Positions 36,788-45,031 of a DNA stretch of 64,000 nucleotides are shown here, piece by piece. The stretch covers positions 1 to 64,000 of the forward strand of contig CASDVE010000008.1 in NCBI GenBank assembly GCA_949284175.1, given 5' to 3'. The translations under genes were made by a program, and so were the position numbers. The stretch's first letter is position 1. Each line of letters begins with the position of its first letter. Under the pieces are notes generated by a model. The model was not told the origin of the DNA. It searched no databases and was given only the letters and a program-made list of their open reading frames with translations. This stretch comes from an uncultured Eubacteriales bacterium (GTDB lineage: Bacteria; Bacillota; Clostridia; Lachnospirales; Lachnospiraceae).

Positions 36788-36900
36788 AATAATTATAAAT
36801 TAGTAGGCATATAATATAGGTGAAAGTACCTTGGTAACCTACGTGGTCCATGGTCATATTTTTAAGGGAGATAGCATAAAACTATCTCCCTTATTATTTG
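36788..36900 (+). ncRNA. Putative small non-coding RNA, about 110 nt
   Basis: The consensus promoter at 36753-36781 would start a transcript near 36788. The transcript holds a nested hairpin at 36828-36854 (outer arms ACCTTGG and CCATGGT, one T-T mismatch; inner arms ACC and GGT around loop TACGT). It then has an 11-bp terminator-like hairpin AAGGGAGATAG/CTATCTCCCTT at 36864-36892 followed by ATTATTTG. There is no coding frame with a ribosome site and no + strand gene for 1.5 kb, so it is not a leader of a visible gene. It faces the split Abi gene. I do not recognise it as a known RNA family. Confidence 0.6.
36864..36899 (+). terminator. Terminator of the putative small RNA
   Basis: Perfect 11-bp stem with a 7-base loop (36864-36892) and a T-rich tail TTATTATTT. 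The minus-strand side is followed by A rather than T, so it acts on the + strand only. Confidence 0.7.
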
Positions 36901-37026
36901 CGCAAAGACAATGAGCCATGCGAGAGCATTTATGCTCACATATGGCGACTGTCTGCGAACATGAGAAGTTCGCAAAGCGTGCTTCTCATCGTTTATACCG
37001 AAACAACGAGTCATGCAAAAGCATTT
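36895..37026 (+). repeat. Dispersed 100-bp repeat, copy A, plus a partial second unit
   Basis: Positions 36895-36994 match 61028-60929 on the minus strand at 84 of 100 bases without gaps. The unit contains GAGCAT/ATGCTC arms and GCGAAC/GTTCGC arms, so it can fold. The first 23 bases of the core (36909-36931) recur at 37004-37026 with four differences, all transitions, at an offset of 95 bp. This indicates a head-to-tail partial second unit. Both copies leave the same short reading frame open (NEPxESIYAHIWRL), but no ribosome site precedes it. Confidence 0.8.
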
Positions 37027-37054
37027 TTCAACCTTCCTATCATGTCTTGTTCTT

Positions 37055-37974
37055 TTATTTCATCGTCTTTAAATATCTCCAATTATTAGGAAATCCCATA
37101 ATGCGTTGTATCTTCTTTACAGAAATTGTAGTTAATGTACCTGTCAGCTCTTCTAACAATACTTCTATTTTCTTTTGATAAATATTGTATTCTCTTGTAT
37201 TTAATAACATTTTAAATACAATCATAACAGCAAAATATGTATTCTTCGCCCCCGCTATTCTAAAATAATTGAAATATTTATTGTTGATCAAATTTACATA
37301 TGAATTGTAGCAGTACAATAATTCATCATGTGCACAACGATTTCTAATAGAAGAAAGAAAAAAAGACAATTTGATAATTCGTTTTCTCTCACTCCCCATT
37401 TCATACATTTTGCAACCTCATTTTTATCATGTTGCAACATATTGACATAGAATTTACTAATCTCTCCTAATGACATTGTATTGACCAATACCCAAAGAGG
37501 AATATAATTTTTTCCATTAACATAATGGGAAACCGAAAGATCTTTATCAATATTATCTGAAATTTTTCGATATAATTGACTTAATAACTCACTAACCTGT
37601 TTATATTTTTTACTACCATTTGTATCAAAATTTTCGTATCTTAAATAATCTTTGTGACCATATTCCTTTGAAAATGTGTATGATATTAAAGATTTTACTT
37701 GCTTTTCTATTTTTAGAATAACTTCCAATGTCACTATTCTAAGTTTTCTATCAAATTCATACAAAGCATACAATTCCTCGAATCTTGTACCATTTAAATA
37801 GGTTTCATAAGATGTATTTTTTCTAAGAAAAGGGGTTTTATATCCATTTATTAAATTATAATAGTTTGTTTCTCTAATTATTTTTTTAGCAAACTTCGTG
37901 TTCTTAATAACAAGCCCCCTACTTCTTAATATTCCAATTTGAGTTCTCGTATCTCTAAAAATTTTTTCATCCAA
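37055..37974 (-). CDS. Abi_2/AbiF-type HEPN protein, split by a -1 frameshift
   Basis: Two overlapping frames together give one protein of about 300 residues, the family length. The first frame (TTG at 37974 to a stop at 37294) carries the Abi_2 N-terminus TQIGILRSRGLVI, NYYNLINGYKTPF and LYALYEFDRKLR. The second frame (stop at 37055) carries the HEPN motif RNRCAH (R-x4-H) and the C-terminal helices. They join in frame if the ribosome slips -1 at T TTT TTC, or if one base is restored in the seven-base run at 37358-37364. Abi_2 proteins are HEPN RNases linked to abortive infection; some relatives are reported to pair with an antitoxin RNA and to be related to Cas13. AGGAGG lies 10-11 bases before the TTG; an out-of-frame ATG at 37979 opens only 17 codons. 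Whether it is active, phase-variable or dead is open. Confidence 0.8.
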
Positions 37975-37979
37975 TTCAT

Positions 37980-38160
37980 AGTATCCTCCTATTACATTTT
38001 TCCAACTTGCAAAAGTAAGAATACAATGTTATAATTTGGTTGGAAATTAAATTGAAAATAACTAAATTGTATTTTACTTTTTAGCAAGTAGCCAAGCGAT
38101 ATGCTTGGTCTTTTTCATCTATAAAAGACTATATTCCTTTTTATTACATGATATTGGTTA
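37980..38160 (-). ncRNA. Structured leader or antitoxin-like RNA before the Abi gene
   Basis: The promoter at 38167-38195 starts a transcript near 38160, leaving about 185 nt before the Abi start. It contains a hairpin CCAAGC/GCTTGG with a 5-base loop (38092-38108). A long imperfect stem of about 22 bp follows between 38066-38089 and 38005-38027 with a 38-base loop. In that loop TAATTT/AAATTA can pair around CCAACC. CCAAC of the loop can also pair with GTTGG directly after the long stem, giving a possible pseudoknot. No coding frame with a ribosome site is present. Such an RNA fits a cis-regulator or an RNA partner of the HEPN protein. Confidence 0.6.
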
Positions 38161-38166
38161 GTTCAA

Positions 38167-38195
38167 ATTATAATTCTACCTATAAATAAAGTCAA
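38167..38195 (-). promoter_or_regulatory. Strong promoter of the Abi leader
   Basis: -35 TTGACT at 38190-38195, a 17-bp spacer, -10 TATAAT at 38167-38172. The -35 is embedded in ATGCTTGAC; the small-RNA promoter at 36753 has the same TGCTTGAC context. Confidence 0.8.
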
Positions 38196-38460
38196 GCATT
38201 TTTCTATATATTGTGTTTTATTATTTCATCCCCACAATATATAGCGTTTTATTGTGACTTATATTCTTTTTTCGTGATTGCTTTCTAAACAAAACATAAA
38301 TCTTCATTACACCTCTATTAACATCATAGAAAGAAATCCATTTGATTCCTTTCCTCTTTTTCTTTATAATGTTGTTGAACCTATCAGTAGTTTTCTTTTC
38401 TTCATATCCCATAAAGAAATGGAGCATACTTATTATATTAACTAGGAAAGGATTTTATTT
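38196..38460. other. Intergenic region before ansA
   Basis: AT-rich sequence between the Abi promoter and asparaginase. A 68-codon minus-strand frame (38221-38427) is open, but it is lysine-rich, has no recognisable family and no clear ribosome site, so it is not called as a gene. GGAAAGG before 38461 is the ansA ribosome site. Confidence 0.4.
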
Positions 38461-39462
38461 ATGAAAAAAATATTACTTCTTGCAACAGGTGGAACCATCG
38501 CCTCTGTGCAGACAGAACATGGTCTTGCTCCTGATACAACCGCTGAAGAAATTTTATCTTATATTCCCGAAGCCAAACATATTTGTGACCTCTCTGTTCG
38601 GCAAATCTTAAATATTGATAGCACGAACATTCAACCGGAACACTGGATTACCATTGCAACAACCATTCAAAAAGAATATGAAGTCTATGATGGCTTTGTT
38701 ATCACTCATGGAACGGATACGATGGCTTATACCGCCTCTGCCCTTTCTTATCTTATTCAAAATCCGGAAAAACCAATTATTTTAACAGGAGCACAACGTC
38801 CTATCAGTGCCCCTATTACTGATGCCACAAAAAATTTGATGGATAGTCTTCGCTTTGCATCAAAAGACCATGTAAAAGGTGTCTACATTGTGTTTGATGG
38901 AAAGGCTATTGTTGGCACAAGGGCTAGAAAAATTCGTTCCAAAAGTTATAGTGCTTTTGAAAGTATTAACTACCCTGTGGTAGCCTTTATCGATGAGGCT
39001 CGCATTCTTCAATATGTAGAAACAGAACGAGAACCCCATGCACCTATTTTCTACAACCGCTTAAACCCAAAAGTATTCGTATTAAAGCTGATTCCAGGCA
39101 TAGAACCCGATATTTTAGAATATATCAGCGAACATTATGATGCCATTATCATCGAAAGCTATGGCGTTGGAGGAATCCCATTCCACGACAATCGCAACTT
39201 TTTCAATGAGCTAGAACGGATTACAAAAAAAGGCAAAATTATCGTCATCGCCACCCAAGTCATGCTAGAAGGCAGTGATGCGGAAATTTACGAAGTAGGA
39301 TTTAAAGCCATCAATCAGTATAACGTGTTACAAGCCTATGATATGACGGTGGAATCCGCCTCAGTCAAGCTGATGTGGATTCTTGGAAAGACGAAAAATT
39401 TTGATGAAGTGAAAGAACGGTTTTATAAAAAAATCAATTATGATATTTTAATCCCAGAATAA
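38461..39462 (+). CDS. ansA: L-asparaginase, type I
   Basis: 333-residue cytoplasmic asparaginase without a signal peptide. The first catalytic threonine lies in LLLATGGTIAS (about residue 12) and the second in THGTDTMAYTAS (about 83-92) with its aspartate. TGAQRP follows, then the lysine-containing region. It hydrolyses asparagine to aspartate and ammonia. The length and lack of a leader fit the low-affinity type I enzyme. It is monocistronic, bounded by a bidirectional terminator. Confidence 0.94.
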   Translation: MKKILLLATGGTIASVQTEHGLAPDTTAEEILSYIPEAKHICDLSVRQILNIDSTNIQPEHWITIATTIQKEYEVYDGFVITHGTDTMAYTASALSYLIQNPEKPIILTGAQRPISAPITDATKNLMDSLRFASKDHVKGVYIVFDGKAIVGTRARKIRSKSYSAFESINYPVVAFIDEARILQYVETEREPHAPIFYNRLNPKVFVLKLIPGIEPDILEYISEHYDAIIIESYGVGGIPFHDNRNFFNELERITKKGKIIVIATQVMLEGSDAEIYEVGFKAINQYNVLQAYDMTVESASVKLMWILGKTKNFDEVKERFYKKINYDILIPE

Positions 39463-39475
39463 AATACAAAAGCAT

Positions 39476-39530
39476 AAAAAAGAAGCTATTGTTTTCCTAA
39501 CCTTTTTGGTTAGCACAATAGCTCCTTTTT
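39476..39530. terminator. Bidirectional terminator between ansA and the GH2 gene
   Basis: Outer arms AAAAAGAAGCTATTGT (39476-39491) and ACAATAGCTCCTTTTT (39515-39530), with an inner CTAACC/GGTTAG hairpin. Confidence 0.88.
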
Positions 39531-39551
39531 ATCTTCTATTTTTATAATAGA

Positions 39552-41843
39552 TTATGCTTTTTTAATTTTCTGCAATTCTACATTTGCCATCTTTAACATC
39601 CGATCCGCTTTTTCTGGTTCAGAAGCAACCATTGCAGACATATCTAAAAAGGAAACTCCTCCCATAATTCCAAGCATGGAGCGTTTTGTTTGCATGGTTC
39701 CATAAGTATTAATCGCACTAATTAAGATATTGGCTGTGTCATCATTTTCTAAAATTTCACTAACCAAATCATGGATACTATAATAGCCTTCCTTAAATGT
39801 TAATTCTGGTAACTCGCCATTCTCATCCACACCTTCAAACCAGTTTCTAGCTCCATCGGTTAAACTATCATCCTCTTCTTCTGGTCTTACATAAGCAGGA
39901 TTTGGTTCACTTACTTTCTTAAAGGTCACAGTATCCGCTGTGCATCCATCCGCTTTTGCTGTGATCACATTGATTTCTTCTGTTAATTCAATATTTTCAA
40001 ATAAGAAGATTTTATCCCCTTTTACGGTTGCTTTTTCTTCTCCGTTCACATACAATGTGACTTCTTTTTGATTGGAGTACACTTTTACCGTCATTGTTTC
40101 ATATGGGCGTTCTGCATATCTTCTTCCTGTAATATGCACAAATGGTTCTTCTGACCAGTATGCTTTATAGATAAAGTAAGCGTCTTTTTTAATCTTGCGA
40201 TCCAGTGTTACAAGACCTTTATTATTTCTTCCTTTTACGCCACCTTCATCCCTTGCGTCACAACCAAAGTCAAACATATTCCAAATATGAGTTGCCCATA
40301 AATATGGTCTTTCATCAATAATCTTTGCCATATGTTCATGGTATTCTGCTTGATACTCTTCTGTATAGTCTTTGCACTTTGGTTCATCCGTATGCCAGCT
40401 TACAATGCCTTCACATCCGTATTCAGAAATTCCAAACCCTCTATCTGGATACATGGCATGGAACTCATCAAACCATTTTTCATTTTCTGTATAATCACCG
40501 CCATACCATCCAAAGTAATGATTATAACTTAACACATCAGTGATCTGATTTTGTTTGGATTCTTTTGGAAGTGCGGACACTTGTGCCATTGTTGTAAGCC
40601 TTGTTGTATCCAACTCTTTGACTAATTTGTTTAAATCTTCTAAGTTTTCTTGTAATCCTTCACGCTCTCCGCCGATTGTGATTTCATTAGAAATTCCCCA
40701 GAAACAAATAGATGGATGATTATAATTTTGATAAATTAACTCTTTCATCTGTTCCCGACAATTTTCATGTCCTTTTGGATCTTTGCTCATAACAGAAATA
40801 AATGGAATCTCTGCCCATACAATAAACCCTAACTCATCACACGCATCATAAAAGGCTTGATTGTGTTGATAATGAGCAAGTCTTACTGTATTCGCTCCAA
40901 GTTCTGCGATCATATAGGCGTCATCCCAATGATCTTCTTCTGTTAACGCATTTCCTTTTCCGAGCATATCTTGATGTCTGGATACTCCACGAAGTGGCAT
41001 AGATTCTCCATTTAAGAAAAATCCCTTTTCTGGATCTACATAAAATTCTCTTACTCCTAGATTTGCTTCCACTTCATCAAGCACTTCATTATGACGAATT
41101 AGTCTTGCAACAACTGTATATAAATATGGATCTTTTACGCCCTGCCATAAATGAACACTTGGAATCACAGTAGCGGTACTGCTCACCTCTTTTGCCGGTG
41201 TGAAAGCCTCTGCCACAGTTTCTCCTTCTTCATCATAGATTTCAAACTGTACCATGTCACTTTCTTGTGGGTTTGTAACCCATGAATTTAAGTTCACTCT
41301 CGCATCTTTTCCCATTATTTTCGTATCGAAAGCTACCCCTTTGCTTCCATAATAATCTAAGCAAAAATGTGTCTGTGGAACTGCAACGATGTTGACATCG
41401 CGGTAAATCCCACCGTAGAATGTGAAGTCAGCCATCTGTGGATAGACGTCAGAATAATTTTTGTTATCCACAATAACTCCAAGTTCCATCTTGCCCTTCT
41501 TTAAGGCATCTGTTGCATCCACACGAAATGTAGAATATCCCCCACGATGTTCGCATACTTTTTCTCCATTTAAGAACACCTCTGCTATGGAGTTGACCCC
41601 TTCAAATTCTACATAGATTTTGTAATCTTCTGGAACATTTGGGCGGTTTACTCGTTTTACATACACAACTTTTCCACGATAGTAATCTCCGCCACCATCT
41701 TGTCCATCAAAAGCGTTGTAGCTATGAGGAATCTCTACTTTTTCCCATCCCTCCTGCTTATCACAATGACAAGGTACTTGTTCTGGTAGCTCACTTCTTT
41801 TTGAAAATTTCCAATTTTTATTTAAAGATTCAACAATTCTCAT
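39552..41843 (-). CDS. Glycoside hydrolase family 2 (beta-galactosidase/glucuronidase type)
   Basis: 763 residues: a sugar-binding jelly roll (about 40-155), an immunoglobulin-like domain (about 180-268), and a TIM barrel (about 270-580). Acid/base E387 is in WGISNE and nucleophile E474 in GISEYG. An Ig-like C-terminal domain (about 590-660) and an extra 85-residue helical tail follow. The enzyme lacks a signal peptide, so it acts on imported oligosaccharides. It is the second gene of an operon with the GH3 gene, 18 bases downstream of it, under a divergent AraC-type regulator. Galactoside versus glucuronide preference is not certain; the NxK motif typical of glucuronidases is not evident. 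Confidence 0.9.
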   Translation of the reverse strand: MRIVESLNKNWKFSKRSELPEQVPCHCDKQEGWEKVEIPHSYNAFDGQDGGGDYYRGKVVYVKRVNRPNVPEDYKIYVEFEGVNSIAEVFLNGEKVCEHRGGYSTFRVDATDALKKGKMELGVIVDNKNYSDVYPQMADFTFYGGIYRDVNIVAVPQTHFCLDYYGSKGVAFDTKIMGKDARVNLNSWVTNPQESDMVQFEIYDEEGETVAEAFTPAKEVSSTATVIPSVHLWQGVKDPYLYTVVARLIRHNEVLDEVEANLGVREFYVDPEKGFFLNGESMPLRGVSRHQDMLGKGNALTEEDHWDDAYMIAELGANTVRLAHYQHNQAFYDACDELGFIVWAEIPFISVMSKDPKGHENCREQMKELIYQNYNHPSICFWGISNEITIGGEREGLQENLEDLNKLVKELDTTRLTTMAQVSALPKESKQNQITDVLSYNHYFGWYGGDYTENEKWFDEFHAMYPDRGFGISEYGCEGIVSWHTDEPKCKDYTEEYQAEYHEHMAKIIDERPYLWATHIWNMFDFGCDARDEGGVKGRNNKGLVTLDRKIKKDAYFIYKAYWSEEPFVHITGRRYAERPYETMTVKVYSNQKEVTLYVNGEEKATVKGDKIFLFENIELTEEINVITAKADGCTADTVTFKKVSEPNPAYVRPEEEDDSLTDGARNWFEGVDENGELPELTFKEGYYSIHDLVSEILENDDTANILISAINTYGTMQTKRSMLGIMGGVSFLDMSAMVASEPEKADRMLKMANVELQKIKKA

Positions 41844-41861
41844 AATGCTTCCTTTCTGATC

Positions 41862-43571
41862 CTAAAATCTTGTTTCCCATCTTCCACAAAATACATTCTC
41901 GTTATATCTACCTTTAAATTCGCTCTTGCCCATCATTTTATTTAAAGTAGCTTCAAAACTTTCGTGATGATCCATATAAGAGTTGATATAGCATCTTGCC
42001 ATAGGCACATCAATTAATGTATTAGTAAAACTTAAAGATACAACAAAGGTTGGAAGTTCTGACATATACCAAGGCTGTTTTGTTGGTTCATCCCATTTTG
42101 TACGCATCGTATTAAACTGTGCAAAGCCTTGTGTATTTAACACTAATAAGACGCAGTCATATTTTTTCTTAAACTCTTCCATCTTGCCTTTGCTTTTCAT
42201 GACTTCTGCATCCACTTCAAAGCCTGCTGTTTCTAGCTGTTCCACAATATCCTTAATAATTTCTCCATCGTTTGATTCAAACTTTGTTCCTGCAATGACT
42301 CTTCCTTCTGAACCAATATAGACTAATTTAATGCGTTTATATTTTTCAGGTGTCATTGGCAAATAAGAGAGGCGATCTTTTACTAATGTTACATAGCGAT
42401 CGGCAAATTCTTTTGATGCTTTATGATGTTCTTCACATCCAACAACACAGAGGTTTTCTTTTGGTTCCACTAATTTTCCTTCTTTTTGTAATGTAGGAAG
42501 ATTTAATGCTGCTTTTACCCCTAAAATTCGATGTAAAGCATCGTTTAAACGTTCTTCTGTAATGGTTCCATTTTTATAGCCTTCCATCATATAGGCAAAA
42601 TCTTCCTCTTTGTCATTGAAGAATAAGAACATATCACATCCTGCTGCAATGGTTCCTGGTACTTGTTCGCTTCTTGGAATGCTAGCTCCAAAAAGTCCAA
42701 TCATATGAGAAGCATCCGTTACAACAAGCCCATTAAATCCTAACTGTCCTTTTAACAGATCTGTAATCAATTCTGGTGCTAATGTGGCTGGACGAATCTC
42801 TTCATCTTTTATTCCCGGTCTTAATTTTTTAGAATAAGCTGGAAGTGCAATATGACCTGCCATAATGGTCATAACGCCTTCATCAATTAATTCTTTATAA
42901 ACTTTTCCAAAGGTTGCATCCCATGTATCACAATCATATTCATTAATTCCCATAATTAAATGCTGATCGTTTTCTTCTGTTCCATCCCCTGGAAAATGCT
43001 TCATACACGTTGCAAAGTTCTGTGTTTTCATTCCTTTAAAGAAGGCTTTTGAATAACGAATGACATCATCTGGATTGTCATTAAATGCTCGCAATTGAAT
43101 AATTGTATTTCTCCAATTATAGGATAAATCAACAATTGGAGCAAAATTCCAGTTACATCCAACCGCTGCTGCTTCTCTTGCTGAGATCTTTGCCATTTCA
43201 TAAACAGCTTCTTCCGAATCAATCGCAGAAAGAGCTGCCTCATTTGCAATCGGTGTTCCTTCTTTACATCCGCCATTTCCTCCAGCTTCACAATTGGAAG
43301 CAATTAATAATGGAATTTTTGTTGTTTTTTGTAAACAGTCTGCCATCGCCCAAATTTCTTCTTTGGACGCATTGTGATAACGAATAGCTCCTGGATGATA
43401 AGTATCCAACATCTTTTTTATATTTTCAGGTTTTCGATCCTCTTCATTTGCCACCATATTCACAAAAAGCTGTCCAATTTTTTCCTCCAATGTCATAGAA
43501 GCAATGGTATCCTCTACCCATTGAATTTGTTCATCGTTTAAGTAATATGGTTTCTCTCTTAAATTTACCAT
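41862..43571 (-). CDS. Glycoside hydrolase family 3 (beta-N-acetylglucosaminidase/beta-glucosidase type)
   Basis: 569 residues. The N-terminal GH3 TIM barrel contains CMKHFPGDG with a following D-x-H (NDQH), the dyad that marks NagZ-like beta-N-acetylglucosaminidases, and the nucleophile aspartate in LVVTDASHM. A C-terminal alpha/beta domain (about 390-569) carries VVSLSFTNTLIDVP. There is no signal peptide, so it is intracellular. Together with the GH2 enzyme it would degrade a beta-linked, possibly amino-sugar-containing oligosaccharide. The ATG at 43571 fits homologous starts; the 19-residue longer reading has no good ribosome site. Confidence 0.88.
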   Translation of the reverse strand: MVNLREKPYYLNDEQIQWVEDTIASMTLEEKIGQLFVNMVANEEDRKPENIKKMLDTYHPGAIRYHNASKEEIWAMADCLQKTTKIPLLIASNCEAGGNGGCKEGTPIANEAALSAIDSEEAVYEMAKISAREAAAVGCNWNFAPIVDLSYNWRNTIIQLRAFNDNPDDVIRYSKAFFKGMKTQNFATCMKHFPGDGTEENDQHLIMGINEYDCDTWDATFGKVYKELIDEGVMTIMAGHIALPAYSKKLRPGIKDEEIRPATLAPELITDLLKGQLGFNGLVVTDASHMIGLFGASIPRSEQVPGTIAAGCDMFLFFNDKEEDFAYMMEGYKNGTITEERLNDALHRILGVKAALNLPTLQKEGKLVEPKENLCVVGCEEHHKASKEFADRYVTLVKDRLSYLPMTPEKYKRIKLVYIGSEGRVIAGTKFESNDGEIIKDIVEQLETAGFEVDAEVMKSKGKMEEFKKKYDCVLLVLNTQGFAQFNTMRTKWDEPTKQPWYMSELPTFVVSLSFTNTLIDVPMARCYINSYMDHHESFEATLNKMMGKSEFKGRYNENVFCGRWETRF

Positions 43572-43649
43572 CGTATCATCCACCCTTTCTTTTCTGTTAC
43601 TCCTATCATACCCCTTTTTCTTCTTCAAAAACAGTGATAATTTATATTA

Positions 43650-43703
43650 AAAATCATACAATTTTAAGATCTTTTATAGTATAATTGAAAATTATATGAT
43701 TTT
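43650..43703. promoter_or_regulatory. Inverted operator pair between the GH operon and its AraC regulator
   Basis: Two 16-base arms, AAAATCATACAATTTT (43650-43665) and AAAATTATATGATTTT (43688-43703), are inverted repeats of each other with one mismatch, 38 bp centre to centre. A TATAAT (43680-43685) for the AraC gene lies between them. They are a plausible binding-site pair for the AraC-type protein controlling both directions. Confidence 0.65.
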
Positions 43704-43738
43704 ATATCTATCTGCATTTTTTTCATGGAGGAATTACA

Positions 43739-44971
43739 ATGAATTTAAATCAATTACTGTTATTTCAACAAGCCATTACTGCCTATAATATAAACCATAC
43801 TCTACTTTTAAAAGATGACTCTAACCTTCCCCATATTGACAACGGATTTCGTATGTCCTTATACGAAAAAAATCCTTATTACATGATCCAATCCTTTTTG
43901 ACATCCTATGTAAAACCAGAATCTTTCATCCGTTATGTGGACGAATTTGAAATGATCTATTTTTATATTTATATCCCAGAGAATTATATCAGTGAACTGG
44001 AATCCCCTTATTTTGTAATTGGACCTTTTTTAGAATCCATTCCCTCCGATGATCAAATCCATAGCATCATGGAACGCTTGCACTTGCCAGAGGAACTATT
44101 TCACGATATTACCTTTATTTATTCTGCCATTCCTTTAATGGAAAAAAATGAAAGTTTTGAATCCCTTATCTTTCGCTTAGCATGCGAGCTTTTTAAAACC
44201 AATTATCAGATGGCATATTTTCCAAACCAGCCAGTATTTATGGAATACTCCCCTGTATCGCTCCAGCTACGACAAAAACCACAGCTGGTTCTCTCTAACA
44301 TTGAAAACCGCTATGACATAGAAAATCAAATGCTTCTTTATCTTTCCAAAGGTGATACGATTCATGCCTATGAGTATTATAGGAAATTAGGCACTTTTCC
44401 AATCACCCCTCGAAGTGAACAGGTGCTACAAAATCAAAGACATCATTTTATTATATTAAATACACTCTTTCGTAAAGCGGTGGAAACCAGTGGCGTTCAT
44501 CCTCTCTATATCGATGAACTCTCTTCTAAGTTTGCTGTTTTAATTTATCAGCTCCAATCCAAACAAGAATTTCATGAACTGGCAAAACAAATGGTGCATA
44601 AATATTGCCTTCTCGTAAAAAATCACGCAATGAAAGGGTACTCCCAAGTGATCAAAGACATCATCTCTTATATTGATTTTCACTATGCAGAAGATCTAAG
44701 CCTTTCCTTCTTCTCTCAAATGTTTAACTTGACAAAGCCTTATTTATCAAGCCTTTTTAAGAAGGAAACGGGATCCACTCTAACGGATTTTATCCACCAA
44801 GTTCGGATTCGAAGAGCCATTACTATGATAAATTCCTCTTCCCTTACCATTCATACCATCGCAACTTCCTGTGGATATCACGATATTAATTATTTTATTC
44901 GCATTTTTAAACGAACCTACGGAATGTCACCAAAACAGTATCAAAAATCCATTCTAAAACATCAAAGATAA
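43739..44971 (+). CDS. AraC family transcriptional regulator
   Basis: 410 residues. A C-terminal AraC/XylS double helix-turn-helix covers about 305-405 (DLSLSFFSQMFNLTKPYLSSLFKKETG, SLTIHTIATSCGYHDINYFIRIFKRTYGMSPKQYQ). The long N-terminal region (about 1-290) has no recognisable cupin motif; it may be a PocR/YSIRK-like sensing part. It is encoded divergently from the GH3-GH2 operon with inverted operators between, so it most likely activates that operon on sensing an oligosaccharide. GGAGG precedes the ATG. Confidence 0.9.
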   Translation: MNLNQLLLFQQAITAYNINHTLLLKDDSNLPHIDNGFRMSLYEKNPYYMIQSFLTSYVKPESFIRYVDEFEMIYFYIYIPENYISELESPYFVIGPFLESIPSDDQIHSIMERLHLPEELFHDITFIYSAIPLMEKNESFESLIFRLACELFKTNYQMAYFPNQPVFMEYSPVSLQLRQKPQLVLSNIENRYDIENQMLLYLSKGDTIHAYEYYRKLGTFPITPRSEQVLQNQRHHFIILNTLFRKAVETSGVHPLYIDELSSKFAVLIYQLQSKQEFHELAKQMVHKYCLLVKNHAMKGYSQVIKDIISYIDFHYAEDLSLSFFSQMFNLTKPYLSSLFKKETGSTLTDFIHQVRIRRAITMINSSSLTIHTIATSCGYHDINYFIRIFKRTYGMSPKQYQKSILKHQR

Positions 44972-44972
44972 A

Positions 44973-45009
44973 AAAAGGGAGAACCTCATTCTTTTGGGTT
45001 CTCCCTTTT
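44973..45009. terminator. Bidirectional terminator between AraC and dehydrogenase genes
   Basis: Thirteen-bp stem AAAAGGGAGAACC (44973-44985) / GGTTCTCCCTTTT (44997-45009) with an 11-base loop. Confidence 0.9.
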
Positions 45010-45031
45010 CATTCTATTGTTATAATAGCCT

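Noticed and set aside
36898-37089. Open frames across the 100-bp repeat (both copies)
   Set aside because: The shared peptide is notable, but there is no ribosome site or promoter positioned for it; treated as a property of the repeat rather than a gene.
38221-38427. 68-codon minus-strand frame upstream of the Abi promoter
   Set aside because: Lysine-rich, no family, no clear ribosome site, and it lies antisense to the ansA upstream region; probably a chance open frame.
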